From Lysobacterales bacterium UBA2790 (GTDB lineage: Bacteria; Pseudomonadota; Gammaproteobacteria; Xanthomonadales; Xanthomonadaceae), in assembly GCA_002352135.1 (NCBI GenBank), contig DEHW01000089.1, positions 6,465 through 21,310 of the forward strand: DNA of 14,846 bases. The letters are read 5' to 3'. How positions within the stretch are numbered: position 1 is the first letter of the stretch; the number at the start of each line of letters is the position of its first letter. A program made the translations under genes and the position numbers. This document shows positions 1-7,644 of the stretch, piece after piece. The notes beneath the pieces are model-generated. The model was not told where the DNA came from. It ran no database searches and was given only the letters and a program-made list of their open reading frames with translations.

Positions 1-1425
1 GACGAGATCCACACCATCATCGGGGCTGGCTCGGCCAGCGGTGGCACGATGGATGCGTCGAATCTGATCAAGCCGGTGCTGGCCTCGGGCGAACTGCGCT
101 GCATCGGTTCGACGACATTCCAGGAATACCGTGGCGTGTTCGAGAAGGATCGCGCCTTGGCACGGCGCTTCCAGAAGATCGACGTGACGGAACCTTCGGT
201 CGCCGAAGCGGTGGCCATTCTCAACGGCTTGAAGACCCGATTCGAGGAGCACCATCACGTCGAGTACGCCAGCGACGCGCTGCAGGCAGCGGTGGATTTG
301 TCCGTCAAACATATTGGCGATCGCCTGTTGCCGGACAAGGCCATCGACGTCATCGACGAGGCCGGTGCGCGCCAGCGCTTGCTGCCAAGCGAACAGCGCA
401 AGTCGCTGATCGATGTGGCGGAAATCGAATTGATCGTGGCGCGCATGGCACGCATTCCGGCCAAGCAGGTATCGGCCTCGGATCGCGATGTGCTGCGCAA
501 TCTGGACCGCAATCTGAAAATGGTCGTGTTCGGCCAGGATCAGGCCATCGACATGCTCACCTCGGCGATCAAGATGGCGCGATCAGGTTTGGCGAATCCC
601 GACAAGCCCATCGGCAGCTTCCTGTTTGCCGGTCCGACCGGCGTCGGCAAGACCGAGGTGACACGCCAGCTGGCGATGCAGTTGGGCATCGAGTTGGTGC
701 GTTTCGACATGTCTGAATACATGGAAGCGCATTCGGTCAGCCGTCTGATCGGCGCGCCTCCGGGTTATGTCGGCTTTGATCAGGGCGGTTTGCTGACCGA
801 AAAGATTGTCAAGACACCGCACTGCGTGCTGTTGCTGGACGAGATCGAGAAGGCGCATCCCGACGTGTTCAACATCCTGCTGCAGGTTATGGATCGCGGC
901 ACGCTGACCGATACCAACGGACGTGAAGCGAACTTCCGGAATGTCATTCTGGTGATGACCACCAATGCCGGTGCGGCGCAGGCGGCGCGGCGAACCATCG
1001 GTTTTGTTGAGCAGAACCACGCAACCGACGCGATGGAAGTCATCCGCAAGAGTTTCACACCCGAGTTCCGCAACCGCCTCGATGCGGTGGTGCAATTCGG
1101 CGGCTTGGACTTCGACCACATTCTGCGCGTGGTCGACAAGTTCATCATCGAACTGGAGGCGCAACTGCAGGAGAAACACGTCACCCTCAGCGTCGAACCG
1201 GAAGCACGACAGTGGCTGGCACAAAACGGATTTGATCCGCAGATGGGCGCACGCCCGATGGCGCGGGTGATCCAGGATCAGGTCAAACGCCCATTGGCCG
1301 ACGAACTGTTGTTTGGCGCACTGGTTGATGGTGGTCGGGTGAGTGTGGCGGTCCGTGATGGCAAGCTTCAGGTTGCCGCCAGCACCGCTGATGTACCGGA
1401 ACTGGCCGAGTCGGAAGTTGACTGA
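1..1425 (+). CDS. clpA: ATP-dependent Clp protease ATP-binding subunit ClpA (5'-truncated)
   Basis: The reading frame is open from base 1, so the start lies upstream; 474 residues are visible. ClpA is the AAA+ unfoldase that feeds substrates to the ClpP peptidase in the cytoplasm, usually with the adaptor ClpS. The visible part starts inside the first AAA+ domain at its Walker B region (DEIHTIIGAG). It then covers the whole second AAA+ domain: Walker A GPTGVGKT near visible residues 211-218, pore loop GYVG near 255-258, Walker B LLLDEIEKAHP near 277-287, arginine finger region FRNRLD near 356-361, and sensor 2 GARPMAR near 416-422. An IGF tripeptide near 333-335 sits where E. coli ClpA has the IGL loop that docks on ClpP. 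This favours ClpA over ClpB, which has no such loop. The C-terminal tail after about residue 455 is short and acidic. The gene converges with the AIM24-family gene. Identity is very secure; only the 5' end is missing. Confidence 0.97.
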   Translation, partial: DEIHTIIGAGSASGGTMDASNLIKPVLASGELRCIGSTTFQEYRGVFEKDRALARRFQKIDVTEPSVAEAVAILNGLKTRFEEHHHVEYASDALQAAVDLSVKHIGDRLLPDKAIDVIDEAGARQRLLPSEQRKSLIDVAEIELIVARMARIPAKQVSASDRDVLRNLDRNLKMVVFGQDQAIDMLTSAIKMARSGLANPDKPIGSFLFAGPTGVGKTEVTRQLAMQLGIELVRFDMSEYMEAHSVSRLIGAPPGYVGFDQGGLLTEKIVKTPHCVLLLDEIEKAHPDVFNILLQVMDRGTLTDTNGREANFRNVILVMTTNAGAAQAARRTIGFVEQNHATDAMEVIRKSFTPEFRNRLDAVVQFGGLDFDHILRVVDKFIIELEAQLQEKHVTLSVEPEARQWLAQNGFDPQMGARPMARVIQDQVKRPLADELLFGALVDGGRVSVAVRDGKLQVAASTADVPELAESEVD

Positions 1426-1582
1426 GGCTTGACAGGGTGTTGAGAAAGCCCTGGCACAGCGAGCTGCCGACGGTTTGCGGTTAGATCGGCGCGCAAAGTG
1501 CCTGTCCTTGTCTGCGGTCGCGGGAACGCATCGCGACCAAGCGAGATGAAGTGGCCAGGCATGCCCTCTCGACATTCGGTTG

Positions 1583-1620
1583 GATTCCTACGGCCGGTCC
1601 ACCGACCGACCGCAGGAATC
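1583..1620. terminator. Imperfect hairpin between convergent clpA and AIM24 genes
   Basis: The 202-nt gap between the two convergent stop codons (1426-1627) holds no credible gene. It contains a long inverted repeat. Arm GATTCCT (1583-1589) pairs with AGGAATC (1614-1620). After a mismatch, CGG (1591-1593) pairs with CCG (1610-1612). After another mismatch, CGGT (1595-1598) pairs with ACCG (1605-1608), closing a 6-nt loop. Its place between two convergent 3' ends fits a shared transcript-end structure. Neither strand shows a T-run after the stem, so a classical intrinsic terminator is not supported. A weaker 5-bp hairpin (CAGGG/CCCTG, 1433-1453) lies just after the clpA stop. Confidence 0.4.
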
Positions 1621-1627
1621 GGCGCAA

Positions 1628-2632
1628 TCAGAAGCCACGGTCTCCCGAAAGAATATTGCCGAGGCCGCCCAGCACCGAGCCTTCGTCGCGGCTGCCGCCC
1701 TTCTGGTAGGCCGCAGCCATCATCCGTCCTGCCATGCGCGAGAACGGCAGCGATTGCAGCCAGACATGGCCGGGGCCAGTCAGTTCGGCAAGGAACACGC
1801 CTTCGCCGCCGAACAGCATGGACTTGATGCCGCCCACTGGCTTGACGTCGAAACCGACGCTGTCGGTGAGTGCCACCACGCATCCGGTGTCGACATCCAG
1901 TCGCTCGCCTGCCTTGAGTTCGCGTTCGATCACGGTGCCGCCGGCGTGCATGAAGACCATGCCATCGCCCTCCAGCTTCTGCATGATGAAGCCCTCACCA
2001 CCGAACAGTGCGGTCATCACCTTCTTCTGGAAGAAGATGCCCATGGTCACGCCGCGCGCTGCGCAGAGAAAGCTGTCCTTCTGACAGATGATGCGCCCAC
2101 GGTAGTTGTTGAGGCTGAGTGGAATGATGGTGCCTGGGTAGGGCGCTGCAAACGCGACCTTGGCTTTTCCGCTGCTGCCGGCATGCGAGAACATCGTGAT
2201 GAACAGACTCTCGCCGGTGATGATGCGTTTGCCCGCGCCGAGCAGCTTGTCCATGAAGCCGCCGCCCTGGCCGCTGTGACTGCCATCGCCGAAAACGGTC
2301 TCCATCTGCACGACCGATTCCTTGAACATCAATGCGCCCGCTTCCGCGACGGCGCTTTCGCCGGGATCCAGTTCGATTTCGACGAACTGCATGTCCTCGC
2401 CATAGATGCGGTAGTCGATCACATCAGCGCCGCGCCCTGCAGCAGCCGGTGGCGGTACCGGAACGGGCAGTGCGCCGCTTTGCAGTTCTGCACAGGCGCG
2501 TATCGGTAGCCACTCGCTCATGCCCGCTCGCCAGCAGTAGCCTTCCGGGTTGGCCTTGGCCTGCGCGGCGGCGGTGGCGAGATCGAAGGGGCCGGTTTGC
2601 TGTCCGTTGTAACTGAGATACCAAGTGCTCAT
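1628..2632 (-). CDS. GYF_2 domain plus AIM24 (TIGR00266-type) protein
   Basis: This is a 334-residue protein of unknown biochemical function. Residues 1-47 look like a GYF_2 domain (WYLSYNGQQTGPFDL, then WRAGMSEWLPI). A short proline-rich linker follows at about 55-65. From about residue 74 to 295 there is an AIM24-type domain rich in beta strands, with repeated glycine turns such as GGEGF and GGEGVFLAEL and the ending GHVWLQS. The family is named after yeast mitochondrial AIM24; in bacteria it is mostly uncharacterised. There is no signal peptide or clear membrane segment, so it is probably cytoplasmic. A CGGAG Shine-Dalgarno lies 6 nt before the ATG. It follows the DUF533/TerB-like gene by 25 nt on the same strand, so the two are probably cotranscribed. 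The family assignment is firm; the role is open. Confidence 0.9.
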   Translation of the reverse strand: MSTWYLSYNGQQTGPFDLATAAAQAKANPEGYCWRAGMSEWLPIRACAELQSGALPVPVPPPAAAGRGADVIDYRIYGEDMQFVEIELDPGESAVAEAGALMFKESVVQMETVFGDGSHSGQGGGFMDKLLGAGKRIITGESLFITMFSHAGSSGKAKVAFAAPYPGTIIPLSLNNYRGRIICQKDSFLCAARGVTMGIFFQKKVMTALFGGEGFIMQKLEGDGMVFMHAGGTVIERELKAGERLDVDTGCVVALTDSVGFDVKPVGGIKSMLFGGEGVFLAELTGPGHVWLQSLPFSRMAGRMMAAAYQKGGSRDEGSVLGGLGNILSGDRGF

Positions 2633-2657
2633 CGCTTGCTCCGCAGTGAGAGTGAAA

Positions 2658-3344
2658 TCAGAATTCGGTGCTTTGGCCCGACATGTGTTGTTCGATCTGT
2701 TGACGCTGTTGTGCAGTCAAGTTCAACGCATCGCCGAGGCGCTGCAGCCAGGCGCGTTCCTTGTCGGTGTCGACATCCATGGACAGCATGGCCGCCGCAT
2801 AGACCTCAATGGCCTGCTCCGGTCGAGTCTGTCCGGCCAGTTCGGGGATCGACAGTGGACGCGAGAGTTCCGCGTCCAGGACTGCCTGATCGTCGGCATC
2901 GAATCCCGCCTGCCGAGCGTGCTGGAGAATGCGCTCGCGCTCGTCACCGTCGATCAGGCCATCAGCCGCCGCAGCGGCGATCATGCTGCGCACCATGATC
3001 AGTGCTGCGGCCTGTTCGGGAGGCAGGCTGTTCGCATCGACTGTGGGCATGTGCGGTGGTGGTGAAGTTGGAGGCACGGGAATCACCGGCGGCGCCATCG
3101 GTGGCGGCGGCGGGACCACTGCAGACGGCGTGACCGGTGCGCTGGCTTTGGACTGTTGTTGATAGTGTTCGAATGCGGCCATCGCGATGCCCACGATGCC
3201 CAGGCCCAGTTGCGCTTTGGTGCCAGTGGACAGGCCGCCTAGCAAGGAGTCGCTACGCCTTCGCTTTTTGCCCTGGCCGCCACCCAGCAAGCCGTCCATA
3301 CCGCTGCCCAGCATCTGCCCCAGCAGTCTTTGTGCATCAAACAT
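2658..3344 (-). CDS. DUF533 / TerB-like protein with proline-rich linker
   Basis: The 228-residue product has three parts. An N-terminal glycine-rich stretch carries a basic patch (KKRRR, 26-30) and a short hydrophobic segment (about 46-58) that might be a weak membrane or amphipathic helix. A proline-rich linker at about 70-100 includes a run of five prolines. A C-terminal helical domain at about 108-222 resembles the TerB-like fold of the DUF533/YebE family. That domain shows the acidic motif ADGLIDGDERERI and a second similar helix pair (MDVDTDKERAWLQRLGDALNL in pieces). TerB relatives are linked to tellurite resistance and stress, but DUF533 proteins have no established function and I do not claim tellurite resistance here. 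The ATG has a strong GGGAG Shine-Dalgarno 8 nt upstream. It is first in a likely two-gene unit with the GYF_2-AIM24 gene, and diverges from dgkA. Confidence 0.85.
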   Translation of the reverse strand: MFDAQRLLGQMLGSGMDGLLGGGQGKKRRRSDSLLGGLSTGTKAQLGLGIVGIAMAAFEHYQQQSKASAPVTPSAVVPPPPPMAPPVIPVPPTSPPPHMPTVDANSLPPEQAAALIMVRSMIAAAAADGLIDGDERERILQHARQAGFDADDQAVLDAELSRPLSIPELAGQTRPEQAIEVYAAAMLSMDVDTDKERAWLQRLGDALNLTAQQRQQIEQHMSGQSTEF

Positions 3345-3504
3345 GTGTCGATCTCCCGTTGGCGGTTGGCTGGCTTCGGAACATGCCCGGACGCGGCTTT
3401 CAGCCCGTTGTGACCGGCATTCCCGTGTGGCAGATACGGACCTTGGGGCAACAAGAAGTCAGCTAGCCTGTTGGTGAGCATCGCCCGGTCGGGCATCATA
3501 CGGG

Positions 3505-3530
3505 CTTGAGGTCAAGTCTTCGTCGACTTG
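3505..3530. promoter_or_regulatory. Overlapping inverted repeats in the divergent terB-like/dgkA region
   Basis: The 273-nt region between the two divergent genes (3345-3617) has no convincing coding sequence. It carries two small overlapping palindromes: CTTGA-GG-TCAAG at 3505-3516 and CAAGTC-TTCGTC-GACTTG at 3513-3530. On the minus strand a TATGAT hexamer (plus 3495-3500) lies next to them and could be a -10 box for the TerB-like gene. However, no -35 element lies at the right distance; the TTGACC on that strand is only 9 nt away. The layout would suit an operator, but this is weak evidence. Confidence 0.25.
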
Positions 3531-3617
3531 CTGGACGGTGTCCGGTCGTTGCGTGAAGGCCCGTTCGAGCGTGCCGAAGGGCACCGGATTCTTGCATCCC
3601 AACGAGATAGTGCAGGC

Positions 3618-3992
3618 ATGGCAGATAGCAGTGGCAGTGCGATTCCGCGCGGACCGGGTGGGGTACTTCGGGCGATGCGCTGGTCCATGCTGGGGCTGCG
3701 GGCGGCGTGGCGGGTGGAGTCGTCGTTTCGCCTGGAGGTCTGTCTCGCAGTGGTGATGGTGCCCGCCGGTTGGTGGTTCGGCGGTGATGCCGTCGAGCGC
3801 GTGCTGATGATTGGCAGCGTCCTGCTGGTGCTGGTGGGCGAATTGCTCAATTCGGCGCTGGAGGCGGCAGTGGATCGCTTCGGACCCGAGCGTCATGAGC
3901 TGGTGGGGCGCGCCAAGGACATGGGTTCGGCAGCGGTTTTCATGCTGATGGTGAATGTGGTGGTTTGCTGGAGTTTGCTGCTGTTGAATTGA
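3618..3992 (+). CDS. dgkA: Diacylglycerol kinase DgkA
   Basis: This small integral membrane kinase phosphorylates diacylglycerol to phosphatidic acid with ATP. It recycles the diacylglycerol left when phosphatidylglycerol head groups are used, for example in osmoregulated glucan synthesis. With the ATG at 3618 it has 124 residues, close to the E. coli length of 122. The family signature is present: GLRAAW (26-31), ELLNSALEAAVDR (75-87) with the metal-binding and catalytic glutamates at 75 and 82, and the HELVGRAKDMGSAAV block (93-107). Three hydrophobic segments match the three-helix fold (about 40-54, 62-78, 104-123). A longer reading from a TTG at 3528 is possible, but the extra 30 residues have no family counterpart. 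No strong Shine-Dalgarno precedes the chosen start. It is probably first in the run leading to terC. Confidence 0.93.
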   Translation: MADSSGSAIPRGPGGVLRAMRWSMLGLRAAWRVESSFRLEVCLAVVMVPAGWWFGGDAVERVLMIGSVLLVLVGELLNSALEAAVDRFGPERHELVGRAKDMGSAAVFMLMVNVVVCWSLLLLN

Positions 3993-4048
3993 GCAGCCGG
4001 GTGGTTGGAGTGAAGCCTTGCTTCACGATTGCGTGCGGGAATCAAACC

Positions 4049-4780
4049 TTGGATTGGATATTCAATACGGAGATCTGGTTGGCGCTGCTGACCCTCTCCA
4101 CGCTGGAGATTGTGCTGGGCATCGACAATCTCGTTTTTGTGTCAATTGCCGTCAGCAAGTTGCCGCCTGAAAAGCGTCCTTGGGCGCGCAAGTTTGGGCT
4201 CGCCCTGGCCTGTGTCACGCGCATCATGCTGCTGGTTTCGCTGGTATTTCTGGCGCGCATGCAGGCCTCGCTGTTCAGCCTGTTCGGACAGGAGTTTTCG
4301 ATCCGCGATCTGGTCCTGATTGGCGGTGGGTTGTTCCTGCTGATCAAGGGCACTATGGAAATCCATGATGCGGTCGAAGGTGCCGAAGAAGGCGATTCGG
4401 CCGGGAGTAAGCCCTCCGCGGTGTTCGGTATGGTGATTGCGCAGATCGCGATCATCGACATCGTGTTTTCGCTCGACTCGGTCATCACGGCGGTGGGTAT
4501 GGTCGACAATATCCCGGTGATGGCCGCGGCCATCATCATTGCCGTTGGGGTGATGATTTTCGCCAGCGATCCCATCGGTGAGTTCATCGATCGCCATCCG
4601 ACGGTCAAGATGCTGGCGCTGTCGTTCCTCATCCTGGTCGGTATGGCACTGATCGCGGATGGTCTCGAGTTTCACATTCCGCGTGCCTATCTGTATTTCG
4701 CCATGGCCTTTTCGGCCATGGTGGAAATGCTGAACATGGTGGCGCGCCGCAAACAGGCACGCAAAAAGGAAGCCTCATGA
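4049..4780 (+). CDS. TerC family integral membrane protein (TTG start inferred)
   Basis: This is a TerC-family inner-membrane protein of about 243 residues. The family carries conserved acidic residues within membrane helices and has been linked to metal-ion (notably manganese) export and to tellurite resistance; the substrate here is unknown. Key motifs are LEIVLGIDN (19-27) and IDIVFSLDSV (136-145), each placing aspartates inside hydrophobic helices. Seven or so hydrophobic segments are visible, and the tail is basic (RRKQARKK). No ATG start exists upstream in this frame. I chose the TTG at 4049 because it gives DWIFNTEIW, the usual family N-terminus, and a GGGA lies 8 nt before it. Alternatives are TTG 3965 (inside dgkA) and GTG 4010. 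Its stop overlaps the next start as ATGA, so translation of the two is likely coupled. Confidence 0.87.
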   Translation: MDWIFNTEIWLALLTLSTLEIVLGIDNLVFVSIAVSKLPPEKRPWARKFGLALACVTRIMLLVSLVFLARMQASLFSLFGQEFSIRDLVLIGGGLFLLIKGTMEIHDAVEGAEEGDSAGSKPSAVFGMVIAQIAIIDIVFSLDSVITAVGMVDNIPVMAAAIIIAVGVMIFASDPIGEFIDRHPTVKMLALSFLILVGMALIADGLEFHIPRAYLYFAMAFSAMVEMLNMVARRKQARKKEAS

Positions 4781-5976
4781 GTGGTCCCGAATATCCCGCC
4801 TTGTATCTCAAGCGCGGTGAAGACAAGCGCTTGCGAGCGGGACATCTTTGGGTGTTCAGCAACGAAGTGGATACCGCCAAGTCGCCGCTTACCGAGTTTC
4901 CGGTGGGTGGGCCAGTGTGGATTCTGGACGCCAGTGGAAAGCCGCTTGGAACGGGCTATGCCAATCCTTCCACCTTGATTTGCGGGCGACTGGTAGATCG
5001 CGGCGGCAAGCCACTGGATCGCTCGCTGATTACGCACCGATTGAACGTGGCGCTGTCGCTGCGTGAGCGTTTGCGCACTGAGCCGTTCTACCGTCTGGTG
5101 TTCGGCGAGACCGATGGATTGCCGGGTCTGATCATCGACCGATTCGATGACATCGTGGTCGCGCAATTGAATACGGCGGGTATGCAGGCGGTGCGCGAGG
5201 AAGTGCAGGCAGCCATCGAAAAGGTTCTCAAGCCTTCCGCGCTGGTCTGGAAGAACGACAGTTCTGCGCGTGCATTGGAAGGCTTGCCGGAGCAGGTCGA
5301 AGTTGCTTTTGGAACGGTGCCGGAACGCGTTCGGGTCAAGGAAGGCGGATTGGTCTTTGAGCTGGACGTACTGCATGGTCAGAAGACGGGTTGGTTTTAT
5401 GACCAGCACGACAATCGCGATCGCCTGCAACCTTGGGTCAAGAATGCCAAGGTGCTTGACCTGTTCAGTTACGTCGGCGCTTGGGGCATCCGTGCCGCAG
5501 TGTTTGGTGCCGAAGACGTGACCTGTGTCGACGCCTCAGCGTCCGCGGTGGCGCAGATTGAGGCTAATGCCGGCCTGAACGGATTTGCCGGGTGCGTGCA
5601 TGCGATTCGTGCCGATGCCTTCGAGTTCCTGCGTGAGGCGCGCGCGGAAAAGCGTCATTGGGATGTCGTGATTCTTGACCCGCCCGCCTTCATCAAACGT
5701 CGCAAGGATTTCAAGGAGGGCGCGCTGGCCTATCGTCGGATCAACGAGATGGCGATGCAGGTATTGGCCCGTGACGGCATTCTGGTCAGCGCGAGCTGCA
5801 GCCATCACATGGGGCGCGCTGCCTTGCTGGAGGCAATCCAGACCGGCGCACGGCATCTGGATCGACAGGTGCAGGTGCTCTGCCAGTTGCAGCAGGCGGT
5901 CGACCACCCGGTACATGCCGCCATTCCCGAAACCGATTACCTGAAGGGGTACATCGGCCGCGTCCTGCCTGCCTGA
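4777..5976 (+). CDS. rlmI: Class I SAM-dependent rRNA (cytosine-5) methyltransferase, RlmI family
   Basis: This 399-residue protein matches the RlmI (YccW) family. E. coli RlmI makes m5C at position 1962 of 23S rRNA. An N-terminal PUA-like RNA-binding domain spans about residues 6-75 (LKRGEDKRLRAGHLWVFSNE region in pieces). A central domain follows, with QKTGWFYDQHDNR at 202-214. The Rossmann methyltransferase part has the SAM-binding motif LDLFSYVGAWG (227-237), the acidic residue in CVDAS (250-254), motif IV LDPPAF (300-305) and motif VI SASCSHHM (338-345). Cys341 is the expected catalytic nucleophile. It starts inside the terC stop (ATGA) and ends 4 nt before lgt, so it sits in a tight operon. 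The substrate position is inferred from the family, not seen in the sequence. Confidence 0.92.
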   Translation: MSGPEYPALYLKRGEDKRLRAGHLWVFSNEVDTAKSPLTEFPVGGPVWILDASGKPLGTGYANPSTLICGRLVDRGGKPLDRSLITHRLNVALSLRERLRTEPFYRLVFGETDGLPGLIIDRFDDIVVAQLNTAGMQAVREEVQAAIEKVLKPSALVWKNDSSARALEGLPEQVEVAFGTVPERVRVKEGGLVFELDVLHGQKTGWFYDQHDNRDRLQPWVKNAKVLDLFSYVGAWGIRAAVFGAEDVTCVDASASAVAQIEANAGLNGFAGCVHAIRADAFEFLREARAEKRHWDVVILDPPAFIKRRKDFKEGALAYRRINEMAMQVLARDGILVSASCSHHMGRAALLEAIQTGARHLDRQVQVLCQLQQAVDHPVHAAIPETDYLKGYIGRVLPA

Positions 5977-5980
5977 TCCC

Positions 5981-6853
5981 ATGCATTACCTGCACGATAT
6001 CGACCCGGTCGCGATTCATCTCGGCCCCTTGGCGATCCACTGGTATGGTTTGACCTATCTGGTTGCCTTCGCATTGGCGTACTGGTTGGGTACGCGACGC
6101 CTGCGTGCCGGGCGTCTGCCAGTCAGTGAACAGGCGTTTTCGGATCTGATGTTCTACGGCATGATCGGGGTCGTGGCGGGCGGCCGCATCGGCTACATGC
6201 TGTTCTATGGCTATGCCAAGTTGATCGCAGACCCGCTGTCGTTCTTCCGGGTCTGGGAAGGCGGCATGAGTTTCCATGGCGGATTGATCGGCGTGATGCT
6301 GGCGACGCTGTGGTGGTCACGCAAACATCGCCTGCAGGTATTCGATACGCTGGATTTCGTGGCGCCCTTGATTCCTACAGGATTGCTTTCGGTTCGACTG
6401 GGGAATTTCGTTGGCGGCGAGTTGTGGGGTCGGATCAGCGATGTGCCTTGGGCGATGATCTTTCCCAATGCGTTGCCGCACAACTATTCCATCGATGTGC
6501 TGCGGGAAATGCAGGCCAGTGGTGCGCTGGATGGTTTGGCTCGCCACCCGACCCAGTTGTATGAAGCAGCATTGGAAGGTGTGGTGATGTTCCTGTTGCT
6601 GTGGTGGTTTTCCCGTCGTCCACGACCGCGCTATGCGGTGTCTGGGATGTTTGCCCTGCTGTACGGCATTTTCCGTTTCGCGGTGGAGTTCTTGCGCGAG
6701 CCGGATGCGCATATTGGGTTCATCGCGTTCGACTGGTTGACCATGGGCATGTTGTTGAGCGTACCGCTGATCCTCGTCGGGATGGTCTTGTTGCTGCTGT
6801 CGCATCGTTCGCCAACCCTGCCGCTGGCGGCATCTGCCGAATCGACCTCATGA
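5981..6853 (+). CDS. lgt: Prolipoprotein diacylglyceryl transferase Lgt
   Basis: Lgt is the first enzyme of lipoprotein maturation. It moves the diacylglyceryl group of phosphatidylglycerol onto the lipobox cysteine of prolipoproteins at the inner membrane. The product has 290 residues (E. coli 291) with about seven membrane helices. Visible family motifs are IHWYGLTYL (19-27), [11 protein letters not shown] (94-104) with the key histidine at 99, the signature [13 protein letters not shown] (139-151), HPTQLYEA (189-196) and [15 protein letters not shown] (228-242). Residues equivalent to E. coli Arg143, Asn146, Glu151, Gly154, Arg239 and Glu243 are all present. One difference stands out: the usual NGE of the signature reads GGE here (Gly145). 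No good Shine-Dalgarno precedes the ATG, only 4 nt after the previous stop, so coupling is likely. Its stop overlaps thyA as ATGA. Confidence 0.97.
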   Translation: MHYLHDIDPVAIHLGPLAIHWYGLTYLVAFALAYWLGTRRLRAGRLPVSEQAFSDLMFYGMIGVVAGGRIGYMLFYGYAKLIADPLSFFRVWEGGMSFHGGLIGVMLATLWWSRKHRLQVFDTLDFVAPLIPTGLLSVRLGNFVGGELWGRISDVPWAMIFPNALPHNYSIDVLREMQASGALDGLARHPTQLYEAALEGVVMFLLLWWFSRRPRPRYAVSGMFALLYGIFRFAVEFLREPDAHIGFIAFDWLTMGMLLSVPLILVGMVLLLLSHRSPTLPLAASAESTS

Positions 6854-7644
6854 AGGCCTATCTGGATCTGCTGCAACACGTGTTGCAGCACGGTGCCGAG
6901 AAATCGGATCGCACCGGTACCGGGACGCGATCGGTGTTCGGCTGGCAGATGCGCTTTGATCTGCAGCAGGGCTTTCCGCTGCTGACCACCAAGAAACTTC
7001 ACCTGCGCTCGATCATTCATGAGCTGCTGTGGTTCATCGCCGGTGACACCAACACGGCTTACCTGAAGGCGAATGGCGTCAGCATCTGGGACGAATGGGC
7101 CGATGCCGACGGCAATCTGGGTCCGGTATACGGCAAACAGTGGCGGGACTGGATCGCGCCGGATGGTCGCCACATCGACCAGTTGCGCTGGGTGATCGAT
7201 GAAATCAAGCGCAATCCGGACTCACGGCGATTGATCGTGTCGGCGTGGAATGTGGGCGAACTGGATCGTATGGCCTTGATGCCCTGCCACGCGCTGTTCC
7301 AGTTCTACGTGGCAAATGGTCGCTTGAGCTGTCAGCTCTATCAGCGCAGCGCGGACATTTTTCTCGGTGTGCCCTTCAACATCGCCAGCTATGCCTTGCT
7401 GACCCATCTGGTGGCGCAAGCCTGCGATCTGCAGGTGGGTGATTTCGTCCACACGCTTGGCGATGCGCATCTCTACAGCAACCACATTGAGCAGGCTCGC
7501 GAGCAGTTGAGCCGCGACGTGCGGGGCCTGCCGAGGCTGTGGCTCAATCCTGCAGTGCGTGACGTGTTCGCGTTCCGCTTCGAGGACATTCGCATCGACG
7601 ATTACCACCCACATCCGGCGATCAAGGCGCCGGTGGCGGTGTGA
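6850..7644 (+). CDS. thyA: Thymidylate synthase ThyA
   Basis: ThyA methylates dUMP to dTMP using 5,10-methylene-THF and releases dihydrofolate. From the ATG at 6850 the protein has 264 residues, the same length as E. coli ThyA. Key residues fall at the same numbers: Arg21 (SDRTGTGT), Glu58, Trp80, the catalytic Cys146 in MPCHALFQF, Arg166 and Asp169 in QRSADIFLG, and Asn177 in PFNIASYA. The C-terminus ends in APVAV, like the mobile APVAI tail that closes the active site. An in-frame extension upstream to 6601 is open, but it lies wholly inside lgt and has no family counterpart. The start overlaps the lgt stop (ATGA) and the stop overlaps the folA start (TGATG). ThyA makes the dihydrofolate that FolA recycles, so their pairing is functional as well as positional. 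Confidence 0.98.
   Translation: MKAYLDLLQHVLQHGAEKSDRTGTGTRSVFGWQMRFDLQQGFPLLTTKKLHLRSIIHELLWFIAGDTNTAYLKANGVSIWDEWADADGNLGPVYGKQWRDWIAPDGRHIDQLRWVIDEIKRNPDSRRLIVSAWNVGELDRMALMPCHALFQFYVANGRLSCQLYQRSADIFLGVPFNIASYALLTHLVAQACDLQVGDFVHTLGDAHLYSNHIEQAREQLSRDVRGLPRLWLNPAVRDVFAFRFEDIRIDDYHPHPAIKAPVAV

Noticed and set aside
583..1575. A 330-residue minus-strand open frame opposite clpA
   Set aside because: It is a shadow of the clpA second AAA+ domain, with no family features and no start signal.
1580..2509. A 309-residue plus-strand open frame opposite the AIM24 gene
   Set aside because: It mirrors the AIM24-family frame and has low-complexity Ala/His/Glu composition.
2658..4780. A tellurite-resistance (ter) operon, from TerB-like and TerC proteins close together
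   Set aside because: The two are on opposite strands, and dgkA lies between them. TerD/TerE/TerZ-type genes are absent, and both families have many members unrelated to tellurite.
6601..6849. Upstream extension of thyA by 83 codons
   Set aside because: The extension lies wholly within lgt. The ATG at 6850 gives exactly the ThyA N-terminus and the E. coli length of 264.
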